This document shows, one piece after another, positions 1-7,350 of a stretch of 39,429 nucleotides of DNA; position 1 is the stretch's first letter, and each line of letters starts with the position of its first letter. Position numbers and translations under genes: made by a program. The stretch covers positions 1 to 39,429 of the forward strand of contig CAIOAT010000013.1 in the NCBI GenBank assembly GCA_903856085.1, read 5' to 3'. This stretch comes from Candidatus Omnitrophota bacterium (GTDB taxonomy: Bacteria; Omnitrophota; Omnitrophia; Omnitrophales; Aquincolibacteriaceae). The notes beneath the pieces are model-generated. The model was given only the letters and a program-made list of their open reading frames with translations. It was not told where the DNA came from and made no database searches.

Positions 1-173
1 CTCAGTGCGATGATTTTCTTCCCAGTCGACTTCGAAGTAAGGACACAAGTCGCAGGATTTGCGACGTGAGATTCACGAGAAAAAATCCGGGCTTGGACCT
101 CAGGACTCATGGCCCTGGCCGGATGCTCCCCAATCCAATCCCATTGCTGGGTTGTAAGATTTTCTTTTTCCAT
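1..173 (-). CDS. Partial small protein of unknown function, 3' end beyond window, probable frameshift
   Basis: An ATG at 173 (a second in-frame ATG at 179) is preceded by GAGAGG at good spacing and opens a frame that runs to the window edge. It begins MEKENLTTQQWDWIGEHPAR and continues with AMSPEVQARIF. The first 35 or so codons look like protein, but beyond about base 65 the frame becomes less convincing. From about base 66 to base 1 the frame one base back reads RRKSCDLCPYF followed by EVDWEENHRTE, which looks much more like a cysteine-containing protein end. A TGA sits immediately before that segment in its own frame, so the two halves can only be joined by a shift. I do not recognise the family. 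Either a sequencing or assembly indel or a genuinely broken gene would explain this. Confidence 0.5.
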   Translation of the reverse strand, partial: MEKENLTTQQWDWIGEHPARAMSPEVQARIFSRESHVANPATCVLTSKSTGKKIIAL

Positions 174-413
174 GTGCATTGCCTCTCAATACAAGAATAC
201 ACTATAAAACAGAAAATATAGAACTTTTTATAAACATTTTTATGAATGACGCTTTTTATAGCAGTTTGTAACATTAAAACTAGCAAAGAATAGCATAATT
301 ATCAATTTTATCTTTAAAAGACAAGAAACTTGAAATTTTAGATTTCTAAAGGGAAAACGACGGGATAGCCCGCCATTCAAGAGGTCGCAGAAGGAATGAT
401 TTATTTTGAGGCG

Positions 414-451
414 GAAAAAAAAAGGCGCGGGGCGGTTCCGCCCCACGCCTA
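414..451 (-). terminator. Rho-independent terminator after the winged-helix gene
   Basis: On the minus strand the RNA forms a strong GC hairpin. The inner stem pairs 429-434 with 439-444, and the outer AGGCG/CGCCT pairs 423-427 with 446-450 across one mismatch. An unbroken run of nine U (bases 415-423) follows. It begins about 30 bases after the stop codon of the winged-helix gene at 481. The rest of 180-413 is AT-rich and holds no gene that I can see; it contains a short CGGG-ATAG-CCCG hairpin at 361-372 and presumably the promoter of the gene starting at 173. Confidence 0.88.
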
Positions 452-480
452 GGAATGCGTGCTGGTTTTCGCTCGAAAGC

Positions 481-693
481 CTAACCCTTCAGGAGGGAGA
501 CCTTCACGATCTTGCCGATCTTTCCAAAGTTGATATTATTCTCGCGGGCAAGCCAGCCGATGGCCTGGTTAAAAAGCGCCTCATCCGTCCCGACCTCTTT
601 GAGAAGCCGCGCAAGGGTCATCTCCCCTTTTTGGTCTAATGTTTTATAGATCTTTCCCGCCGTTTCGCCGATTCCATAATACTGTTCCTGCAT
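481..693 (-). CDS. Small winged helix-turn-helix protein (DUF2582-like)
   Basis: A 70-residue protein beginning MQEQYYGIGETAGKIY. The pattern 'GETAGKIYKTL', then a helix-turn-helix 'TLARLLKEVGTDEALFNQAI' and a C-terminal 'GWLARENNINF...VKVSL' wing is that of the small single-domain winged-helix family PF10771 (DUF2582). I chose the ATG at 693 because GAGAGGGAG lies 5-13 bases upstream; an ATG further upstream at 732 adds 13 residues with no such site. It follows the GH57 gene by 86 bases with a small hairpin between, and a strong terminator follows it. It may be read through from the glycan operon or transcribed separately. Its target is unknown; DNA binding is inferred from the fold only. 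Confidence 0.82.
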   Translation of the reverse strand: MQEQYYGIGETAGKIYKTLDQKGEMTLARLLKEVGTDEALFNQAIGWLARENNINFGKIGKIVKVSLLKG

Positions 694-729
694 GATGACT
701 CCCTCTCTGATGTTAGTCCCAATTCCTAT

Positions 730-752
730 CAATTTCAGAGCATCTGAAATTG
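730..752. repeat. Nine-base-pair inverted repeat between GH57 and winged-helix genes
   Basis: CAATTTCAG at 730-738 is perfectly complementary to CTGAAATTG at 744-752, with a five-base loop. No U-run follows on either strand, so it is not a standard intrinsic terminator. It lies 37 bases upstream of the winged-helix start codon. It could be an RNA processing or pausing hairpin or an operator for the small winged-helix protein itself. Confidence 0.45.
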
Positions 753-779
753 GGGCAATCCTTGTAAAATAATGTGATA

Positions 780-2357
780 TTAAAAAACCTCGTGATCCAC
801 ATCCGGAAAGATATTGTCTTTCCCTTCCAGCTCCCTAAGCCAGCCCTCATCGAGCCGGTTATTCATAAGATCGTCATAGATCCTTGTGAAGTTAAGGAGA
901 TGTTCTTTCGTCCGCTTCACCGCATACGGCACCACCGTGCCCGTGTGCATGATAAAAGCCCAATCGCTGGACTGTGCGAGAAAAAGCTCACGCGTGGCCT
1001 GCTTGAGCGCCCGGCCGACAGTTCCGTTTTGTCCGCGAAATTTCTGGGCCATCTCACTCATACGGAGCGACGCCTTGTGGAGATGCCGATAAATCCAGTC
1101 GTTGGCGCCGGAAAGCCAGGTCTCGCTGTAGCCCTTCCACCCCCAGCTCGAAAAACACGGCGTGGAAACCTGATTGACGGGATACTCCCTGAAATAATCA
1201 GACGGCGCGATCAAGCGGAACGTCTGCTGATCAAAAGCCGCCTTGCGCACAAAAAAATTCAAGAAATCCGGACCTTCATACCACCAGTGTCCGTAAAGTT
1301 CTGCGTCATAAGGAGCCACGATGAGAGGCTTGCGGCCCATAAAATCGTGAAGATACTCCACCTGCTTCTCGCGATTGAACATGAAATTTGAGGCATGACT
1401 CGCAGCCTTTTGCATGGCCCAGTTACGCACATACGGCTTTTTCTCTTCGGTGCTGCCTGTGATACGGTGATATTTGATGCCGGTATTGACACGCAGACCG
1501 TCGGGAGAGATATAAGGACGGATATACTCGAAATCCAGTTCAAACCCGATGTCGCGATAGAATTCGCGATAATCCGCATCGCCCGGATAGCCTTCAATGG
1601 CCGACCAAACTTGTTTGGAAGATTCCACGTCACGGCCGAACGCGGCCACCCCACTCGGGCAGAAGATCGGCGCGAAAACCCCATACTTCGGACGCGGTGA
1701 AGCGTGAAGAATTCCGTGCGTATCGGTCAGAAAATAACGGATGCCCTGCTCTTTTAAGTATTTATCCACGCCCGGATAATAACCGCACTCCGGAAGCCAA
1801 ATCCCCATCGGCCGACGACCGAGCACTTTTTCATAAAGTTCTGCCGCGGTCTTGATCTGACCACGAACGGTTCCCTCATTACGGCTGATGAGGGGAAGAA
1901 ATCCGTGCGTTGCCGCGCAGGTGATGATCTCGAGATGGCCATGATCCTGGAATTTCCGGAAAGCTTGCGTAAGGTCCCTGTGATAGCGATTCGCAAACGT
2001 ATCCTTGGCGCGTGTAAATTCCCAATAATAGTGGAGCGCAGTTTCATGAAACTCCGGCTGAAAACGCGTTCGCTCGATTTCCTTATTGGCCAACTCGATC
2101 ATCTTATCCAGATGCCGCAGATAGCGATTTTGCAAAAGCTCGTCCTGCAGCATGGACATAAGCGAGGGCGTAAGAGACATCGTAAGCCGCCAGGGAACGC
2201 CGTCCCGCTCTAAACCCTCGAACATATGGATAAGTGGAATGTAGGTCTCGGTGATGGCTTCGTAAAGCCAGGCCTCTTCGAGGAAATATTCGTGTTCAGG
2301 ATGGCGGATGAACGGCAAATGCGCGTGGAGGACTATGGAAAGAAAACCTTTTTCCAT
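780..2357 (-). CDS. GH57 1,4-alpha-glucan branching enzyme (DUF1957 type)
   Basis: A 525-residue cytoplasmic glycoside hydrolase family 57 enzyme that should transfer alpha-1,4 glucan segments to alpha-1,6 branch points in glycogen. The N-terminus 'SIVLHAHLPFIRHPE' is the hallmark first motif of the branching subgroup. The nucleophile glutamate is E190 in 'GIWLPECGYYPG' and the acid aspartate is D351 in 'APYDAELYGHWWYEG'. The C-terminal helical region ends in 'MNNRLDEGWLRELEGKD'. I chose the ATG at 2357, two bases after the stop of the DUF4912 gene, because protein homology begins there and AGGAAAG lies upstream; an open extension to 2468 just overlaps that gene. Length and motifs match the family. 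A second, unrelated GH13 branching enzyme is encoded at 23858-26134. Confidence 0.95.
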   Translation of the reverse strand: MEKGFLSIVLHAHLPFIRHPEHEYFLEEAWLYEAITETYIPLIHMFEGLERDGVPWRLTMSLTPSLMSMLQDELLQNRYLRHLDKMIELANKEIERTRFQPEFHETALHYYWEFTRAKDTFANRYHRDLTQAFRKFQDHGHLEIITCAATHGFLPLISRNEGTVRGQIKTAAELYEKVLGRRPMGIWLPECGYYPGVDKYLKEQGIRYFLTDTHGILHASPRPKYGVFAPIFCPSGVAAFGRDVESSKQVWSAIEGYPGDADYREFYRDIGFELDFEYIRPYISPDGLRVNTGIKYHRITGSTEEKKPYVRNWAMQKAASHASNFMFNREKQVEYLHDFMGRKPLIVAPYDAELYGHWWYEGPDFLNFFVRKAAFDQQTFRLIAPSDYFREYPVNQVSTPCFSSWGWKGYSETWLSGANDWIYRHLHKASLRMSEMAQKFRGQNGTVGRALKQATRELFLAQSSDWAFIMHTGTVVPYAVKRTKEHLLNFTRIYDDLMNNRLDEGWLRELEGKDNIFPDVDHEVF

Positions 2358-2359
2358 AG

Positions 2360-3400
2360 TTATAAGTGCTTTCCTGCCTTGAAGACAGGCGCGGGCCTTT
2401 CTGTATTTCGGCTCACGATCGGGGTGATAACCCTTTCTTCGATACCGTCCGAAGATTCGGCATGGCAATCAAAGATAAATTTCCCATCCGGCAAACCGTA
2501 GCGGAGCGTGAAGGTTCCGTCCGGCCGGAGCTGAACGGGTCTTCCCTGCATGGTGACCTTGGCATCGGGTTCCGTACCGCCATAGATGATGAGTTCACAC
2601 TCAAGCCAGAAATGGAAACCGCGCTTCTTGATCTTGACCGGGCTCGACATACTGGAAACAGCACCGGCACCGGAGCCTGACGTAATTGCGTTCTTGAAGC
2701 GCTCTTCCATAAGTTTGCGAAGTTCGGCAGAACTTTTCCCGACCTGAAAACCACCCGACAGGGCATACATCTTATCGAAATCAATCGACATCCACTGATC
2801 ATCGATGATCTCAGACATTCCGGATCTTGGCGTGGTCACGTGATTGGAACGGGCAAGGCAGACGAAACGGCCGTCACGATGCAGGAGCCCGATCTCGACG
2901 AAATAGCTGTGGTTGGGCTGAGTGCTAATGTACCAACACTTGCTCATATTCTGAAGCACGACATCAGAAACGGAAGGGGCCTTTCCTTCTTCAGTCGTGT
3001 CATAGACACGAAGCACGGAGACGACGCTTTCCCAACTTCCGCCGAGTTCCGCAAGGTGATGCTTCTGGTGATCCTCTTGGATCTCCCAATAGCAGTAAAT
3101 CCAGTAAGGATCGCGGACGAGAAGATAAATCTGATTATCGCCGTAGTTGTCCGGAAGTTCGCGCGGCATTTCCTGATAAGTCCGTGCTTCGACCTTGGGA
3201 GGCATAATGCCAATGTCAGGGACAGGCGCGAGAGGCTGCTTTTTGGAAAGGACCGAAGCAGATCTTTTTATGACGGGGACCCGCTTGAGAGTTGACGCGG
3301 CCGATTTAGCCGCTGTTTTTTTTACGGAGGTGTTGCCTTGTACCTTTTTAAGAGGTTCTTTTTTGACTTCCTGATTTTTCTTGCGAGGTGACAAAGCCAT
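2360..3400 (-). CDS. DUF4912 domain protein
   Basis: A 346-residue protein. The first 70 residues are a Lys/Ala/Pro-rich, probably disordered tail. Residues about 80-200 form the DUF4912 domain: 'LPDNYGDNQIYLLVRDPYWIYCYWEI', 'VLRVYDTT', and 'YFVEIGLLHRDGRFVCLARSN'. The C-terminal third ends in a beta-rich segment 'VTMQGRPVQLRPDGTFTLRY...DGKFIFDCHAES'. DUF4912 genes are repeatedly found beside GH57 enzymes and glycogen genes, and here the GH57 start codon follows its stop by two bases, so the two are surely co-translated. The domain resembles carbohydrate-binding or PapD-like folds, but its function is not established. There is no signal peptide, so it acts in the cytoplasm. An AAAGGACC ribosome site precedes the ATG. 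Confidence 0.9.
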   Translation of the reverse strand: MALSPRKKNQEVKKEPLKKVQGNTSVKKTAAKSAASTLKRVPVIKRSASVLSKKQPLAPVPDIGIMPPKVEARTYQEMPRELPDNYGDNQIYLLVRDPYWIYCYWEIQEDHQKHHLAELGGSWESVVSVLRVYDTTEEGKAPSVSDVVLQNMSKCWYISTQPNHSYFVEIGLLHRDGRFVCLARSNHVTTPRSGMSEIIDDQWMSIDFDKMYALSGGFQVGKSSAELRKLMEERFKNAITSGSGAGAVSSMSSPVKIKKRGFHFWLECELIIYGGTEPDAKVTMQGRPVQLRPDGTFTLRYGLPDGKFIFDCHAESSDGIEERVITPIVSRNTERPAPVFKAGKHL

Positions 3401-3479
3401 CTGTCCGGTCCTTTTTTAAATCACTTTCGAGCAGGAAAATGACACTCTTACTTGCACGCGCTAGTTTATATATGAAACT

Positions 3480-3485
3480 ATTATA
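3480..3485 (-). promoter_or_regulatory. Candidate -10 element for the DUF4912-GH57 operon
   Basis: A consensus TATAAT on the minus strand (3480-3485) lies 80 bases upstream of the DUF4912 start in an AT-rich stretch. No good -35 is visible at 16-18 bases, so this is only a candidate. The surrounding gap 3401-3661 contains no gene; I see no clear terminator for the upstream LysE-type gene in it. Confidence 0.4.
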
Positions 3486-3661
3486 ACCAAATAGAGAAAA
3501 AAATAGCGCCAGACCTTCCAAGTATTCAATGCGACCGGATGGGAAGCAGCGTCAATATATCAAAAGGGTGACGGCATAGCAATAGACATTTTTTCTGATC
3601 TCCTCCCGGAAGACCTCGACCGCCCCCTGAGAGCACCCAACGATTTTTCAGGACCAAAACG

Positions 3662-4279
3662 TTAAGAAAATTTGAAGTTTTCAAAAAAAATCAGATAGAG
3701 CGCGACCAATACGAGCGCCCCGGAAGAAAGCCGAGACAGGAAAGAGTGATTCTCCTCACTCCAGTGCTTCAGCCTCTTCAAAAAAATGAATGCCAGAGGG
3801 ATGAACCAAAGCATGCCACCGGTTAAAAACCCGACGAGAAAGAACTCCTTGAACCACAACTCGCGAGTCTCGGAAAAATGGGCCCTGAGAAAACCGATAA
3901 TTCCCACCCACATCAAGAAAACCACGGGGTTGGAAATGACCACCAAGAATCCAACAACAAAATTTTTTGTCGGGTTCCTCTTGCTCACCTCTTCGACCTG
4001 CGTATGGGGTTTGTTATGGCCCAAAAAGCCACGCACCGCCAGTGTCAAGATCACCCCGATCCCGACCCAGCGAATGATCCCCCACCACTCCGGATGCGCC
4101 AAGAGCGGTTGGGTGCCCGTGAAACCGACCGAAAGAAATATCATATCCGCCAGGATCGCCCCGCAACCCACCAGAAAAGCGGCTGTTCTCCCCCGCTTGA
4201 GCCCGCGCTGGATCGCGATCAAGTCGATCTGCCAGCCAAAACAGGACGCCAAAAAACCGGCCAGGATCCCGAGGAGCAT
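3662..4279 (-). CDS. LysE/RhtB family amino-acid exporter
   Basis: A 205-residue inner-membrane protein with about six hydrophobic segments. It starts 'MLLGILAGFLASCFGWQIDL', has the loop 'AIQRGLKRGRTAAFLVGCGAILADMIF' typical of LysE/RhtB exporters ('G...RG...A...G...G...D'), and contains 'KNFVVGFLVVISNPVVFLMW', matching the family's 'GFLxxxxNPK' motif but with V in place of K. Such proteins export amino acids or similar small metabolites; the substrate cannot be told. Its ATG shares one base with the pssA stop (TAATG), and AAGGAGG lies upstream, so it is translationally coupled to the phospholipid genes. Whether that reflects a lipid-related substrate is unknown. Confidence 0.85.
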   Translation of the reverse strand: MLLGILAGFLASCFGWQIDLIAIQRGLKRGRTAAFLVGCGAILADMIFLSVGFTGTQPLLAHPEWWGIIRWVGIGVILTLAVRGFLGHNKPHTQVEEVSKRNPTKNFVVGFLVVISNPVVFLMWVGIIGFLRAHFSETRELWFKEFFLVGFLTGGMLWFIPLAFIFLKRLKHWSEENHSFLSRLSSGALVLVALYLIFFENFKFS

Positions 4280-5019
4280 TAAGCGCCCCCTCCTTCGTCC
4301 GGAGCACCCTCGTCGGAGGCTTTATGGCATGAAACACAGTAGAACGGGGAAAGCACAATAAAGGTTAAAAAGATCGAGGCGATAGCACTTTCGATGTTGA
4401 GATAGAAAAACACACCAAAAAACGCGACCATCTGTACCACAAATAAGGTCCGCCAGGAACGAAACTTGATAGCCGAAACTTTCGGATAAGGAATATCACT
4501 GACCATGAGAAAACCAAGCGCCGTCATCAGGAACACCACGCTGATCAAGGAAAAGGATCGGTCGGCCCACGGGCTCTCGTGAAAAGCCAACATTGTCATC
4601 ATGAGCGTTAGAGCCGCGGCCGGTGTCGGGAGTCCTTCAAAGCACCCTCCATGGGTCGGGTTCACGTTGAACCGCGCCAGACGGAAGACTCCGGAGCAGA
4701 GATAGAACACGATGACCAGAAGAAGTGCCATGGGAGAATTTTGGAGGAAAGCCTTGTAAACAAGCATACAGGGAGCCACCACGAAAGAAACCGCGTCGGC
4801 CAGCGAATCCAGCTCGCGTCCAAACTCCGTTTCATTCCCGAAGATCCGGGCCACATGTCCATCCAAAGAATCAAGGATGAGCGCGAGAAAAACAAGCCAG
4901 ACAGCATATTCATATTTTTCCTGAACGCTCATCAGGATCGAAAAAAAACCCGCGACCAGATTGAGCATCGTGATCATGTTGGGGAATGCAGCGCTCGTAA
5001 AATAAAAACGTTTCTTCAT
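4279..5019 (-). CDS. pssA: CDP-diacylglycerol--serine O-phosphatidyltransferase
   Basis: A 246-residue inner-membrane enzyme that makes phosphatidylserine from CDP-diacylglycerol and serine. The CDP-alcohol phosphotransferase signature is complete: D-x2-DG-x2-AR-x8-G-x3-D-x3-D is read in 'DSLDGHVARIFGNETEF' followed directly by 'GRELDSLADAVSF'. Several membrane helices follow, and the protein starts 'MKKRFYFTSAAFPNMITMLN', where 'PNxxTxxN' is typical of the family. I chose the ATG at 5019, four bases after the psd stop, because GAGGAGG lies just upstream; an open frame to 5139 lies inside psd. Together with psd it forms the route to phosphatidylethanolamine. Confidence 0.95.
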   Translation of the reverse strand: MKKRFYFTSAAFPNMITMLNLVAGFFSILMSVQEKYEYAVWLVFLALILDSLDGHVARIFGNETEFGRELDSLADAVSFVVAPCMLVYKAFLQNSPMALLLVIVFYLCSGVFRLARFNVNPTHGGCFEGLPTPAAALTLMMTMLAFHESPWADRSFSLISVVFLMTALGFLMVSDIPYPKVSAIKFRSWRTLFVVQMVAFFGVFFYLNIESAIASIFLTFIVLSPFYCVSCHKASDEGAPDEGGGA

Positions 5020-5023
5020 GCTT

Positions 5024-5683
5024 TTAGTCCTCCTCGTTCCATGCCCCGAGGATCGTCGCTCCTCCGCAGACATGCTGGCCGACCCGAATACCAACCTGAA
5101 ACAACCTCTTAGGGATACAGACCTCAACCCCGGACCCATAGCAGATCATTCCAAGTTTTTCCCCGCGTCCCATCACTTGTCCGATCACTACATCCGAGTA
5201 GATACGCCGCGCAATCGCACCAGTGAGCTGACGCACCAAGACCCGCCGCGCGCGATTCTCGATACCGATCCAGTTGGACTCGTTATGGTCAAAAGCATCC
5301 TTGCGCAGCGCATTCAGGAACTTCCCCGGCACATAATTTTGATATTTGATGATGCCCGCCAAAGGCGCACGGGTGCTATGCACGTCAAACACCGAAAGAA
5401 AGATACGAATGCGCACCGCTTGTTCATGAAGAAATCGTTCTTCAAAGATCTCGTCAATTTTGACTACCTTCCCATCCGCAGGCGCCAGCAACCCCTGAGC
5501 CATCGGCGGTTCCCGCTGTGGATCTCTAAAAAAAAGAAGGTGGGCCACAAGAAGAACAGCGAATGAACGGATCACATACGGAACATTCAAAATACCTCGG
5601 AGGAGGAGTGCAAGAGAACCCAGGAATACGACTCCAGGCCACACCCGCTTATCGAGGGGAAACTTGCTTGTAATATTCATCAT
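5024..5683 (-). CDS. psd: Phosphatidylserine decarboxylase (short, archaeal type)
   Basis: A 219-residue proenzyme converting phosphatidylserine to phosphatidylethanolamine at the membrane. Two hydrophobic segments near residues 16-50 anchor it. Conserved motifs include 'FFRDPQREPP' (52-60), 'APADGKVV' with D70, 'FLSVFDVHSTRAPLAG' with H102, and the self-cleavage site Gly183-Ser184 in 'MICYGSGVEVCIP', where Ser becomes the pyruvoyl group. The short length and the GS rather than LGST site put it in the PSD-A group. The ATG at 5683 is immediately followed by a second ATG; AGGAG lies eight bases upstream and the gene overlaps the preceding radical SAM stop by four bases. pssA follows at four bases. 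Confidence 0.95.
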   Translation of the reverse strand: MMNITSKFPLDKRVWPGVVFLGSLALLLRGILNVPYVIRSFAVLLVAHLLFFRDPQREPPMAQGLLAPADGKVVKIDEIFEERFLHEQAVRIRIFLSVFDVHSTRAPLAGIIKYQNYVPGKFLNALRKDAFDHNESNWIGIENRARRVLVRQLTGAIARRIYSDVVIGQVMGRGEKLGMICYGSGVEVCIPKRLFQVGIRVGQHVCGGATILGAWNEED

Positions 5684-7299
5684 GACGCAACTCCTGCGGG
5701 AAATCGGCCCGTTTGAGTCGACTTCGGTTTCGGGCCCTCAGAATCTCCAACCTCTTCAAAAGGCGGTTTCTTCGGATCCTGCCCTTCCGGAATCCCTTGA
5801 GTTTCCGTCACATACTGACGAAAAGCCCGGTGCGTCGCGATCCAACGAAAAAATTCCAGCCATTTACTCATCGAAAATGGCCCGCCCTTCGCCACGCGAC
5901 AAAAGGTCCCAGCAAAAAATCTCATCCGTTCAAAATCAAAGGTCAGCAGATAATAAGCCAAAAGCTTGATTAGAAGATAAGTGAATTTAAAATCCAGCGA
6001 CGCACGTTTGTGCTCCGGATTCAGATTCCGAAAACGATTCAAGGCCGTCACCAGACGATCCGCGTAAGTGTCGTACCGGTAAAGACATCGACTCAGCCAG
6101 TTGTAACCTTGATGAAGTTCTTCGAGCGTCATGTTCTTCGGCTTGAAATTACAATCCGAGGAACCATGTCCATTCATCTCGGTCCATTCCAGGTCCAGGA
6201 GCCGTCCCTCGGTCTGAAGCCGTTTCATCAAGGGCGTATTCGGAAGCGCCATCAGTGTCCCGCAGGTCGTGAACGGAATTCCGAGTTCCATCAGAAAATC
6301 AAAATGCTCCTTGAAGATCTTTTTATCATCCGCATCGAATCCCACGATCATCCCGGCCACAACGGTCAGGTGGTAAGAGTGGATGCGCTTGATATCTTCC
6401 AGGACATTTTCGCGTGTATTCTGCACCTTACCAGATTCCACAAGACTCGCACGCCGCGGCGTCTCGATCCCGATGAAGAGCGCATAAAAATTCGCCGCCT
6501 GAAACAGTTCCAAAAGGTCGGGATGATGCGCCACATTGATCGTCAACTCACAGGAAAATTCAATGGGATAACCGTTCTTTTTCGAATAATCCGCCAATGC
6601 CGTAAGGAGTTCCCGGGCAAACGGAATATTGCCGATAAAATTCGCGTCACCAAAAACAATGTAATGAGCACCCTGTTTCACGCAATGATCTACCTCGGCA
6701 AGCACCTGCGAGATCGTCTTGGTGCGCGGCACACGCCCGTCCATCACGATAATGTCACAGAACTCGCAATTAAACGGACAACCCCGGCTTGTCTGAAGCG
6801 AAAACATATTGTACCGATCACCCCGAATGAGATCATAGCGGGGAACCGGACTTTTTTTGACATCCGCCTTGGCCACGGCCTTATAAAGTTCCCGGGCTGT
6901 CCCCTGCTCAAAATCGCGAAGAAACTCGGGCCAGATCTCTTCCGCTTCGCCCACGATCCTGTAATCGCATTTTCCTTCAAATGCTTCCGGGAAAAGACTG
7001 TTGTAGGGACCGCCCACGGCGATCTTCTTGCCGCGCTTCTTGAATTCCGCGATGATCTCAAGCGCCCGATGATACTGCACATTAAAAGCACTGAGCGCGA
7101 TCAGATCGGCATCTTTGTCAAAGTCGATATCCTCGACATTCTCATCAGCGATCTCCACTTCCCAGGGCTTGGGTGTGAGGGCGGCAACAGTGGCTAGGCC
7201 GAGAGGTGTGGTAGAAAAACGGGTCCCGGTAAGTGGCTGCAGTCCTTCAAAGGACCATATTGTCGGCTGAAAACGGGGATTGATAAGATAGACTTTCAA
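5680..7299 (-). CDS. B12-binding radical SAM protein with DUF4070 C-terminus
   Basis: A 539-residue class B radical SAM protein. Residues 1-130 form a cobalamin-binding Rossmann domain ('ADLIALSAFNVQYHRALEI', 'KKIAVGGPY'). It lacks the DxHxxG histidine, as is usual in this class. The [4Fe-4S] motif CxxxCxxC is C174, C178 and C181 in 'TSRGCPFNCEFCDI'. The C-terminal 'KRLQTEGRLL...CNFKPKNMTLEEL...GYNWLSRCLYRYDTYADR' matches DUF4070. The start codon is TTG at 7299; no ATG or GTG fits and the Shine-Dalgarno is weak. The best known relatives methylate unreactive carbons, for example hopanoid C-2 methylases; the substrate here is unknown. The gene overlaps psd by four bases, which hints at a lipid substrate. 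Confidence 0.88.
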   Translation of the reverse strand: MKVYLINPRFQPTIWSFEGLQPLTGTRFSTTPLGLATVAALTPKPWEVEIADENVEDIDFDKDADLIALSAFNVQYHRALEIIAEFKKRGKKIAVGGPYNSLFPEAFEGKCDYRIVGEAEEIWPEFLRDFEQGTARELYKAVAKADVKKSPVPRYDLIRGDRYNMFSLQTSRGCPFNCEFCDIIVMDGRVPRTKTISQVLAEVDHCVKQGAHYIVFGDANFIGNIPFARELLTALADYSKKNGYPIEFSCELTINVAHHPDLLELFQAANFYALFIGIETPRRASLVESGKVQNTRENVLEDIKRIHSYHLTVVAGMIVGFDADDKKIFKEHFDFLMELGIPFTTCGTLMALPNTPLMKRLQTEGRLLDLEWTEMNGHGSSDCNFKPKNMTLEELHQGYNWLSRCLYRYDTYADRLVTALNRFRNLNPEHKRASLDFKFTYLLIKLLAYYLLTFDFERMRFFAGTFCRVAKGGPFSMSKWLEFFRWIATHRAFRQYVTETQGIPEGQDPKKPPFEEVGDSEGPKPKSTQTGRFPAGVAS

Positions 7300-7350
7300 G
7301 ATCGTTTTGCTCTTTCTCTCACGGGAGTCGTCGTATCCATGAACGTATTT

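Noticed and set aside
730-752. Hairpin read as a terminator of the GH57 gene
   Set aside because: No U-run follows on either strand.
6010-7197. 395-codon open frame on the plus strand
   Set aside because: It lies antisense to the radical SAM gene and reads as basic low-quality sequence without motifs; the minus-strand reading has all catalytic cysteines.
5680-7299. Naming the DUF4070 radical SAM gene as a hopanoid methylase
   Set aside because: There are no squalene-hopene or other hopanoid genes in the window, and the family has other members; the name would claim too much.
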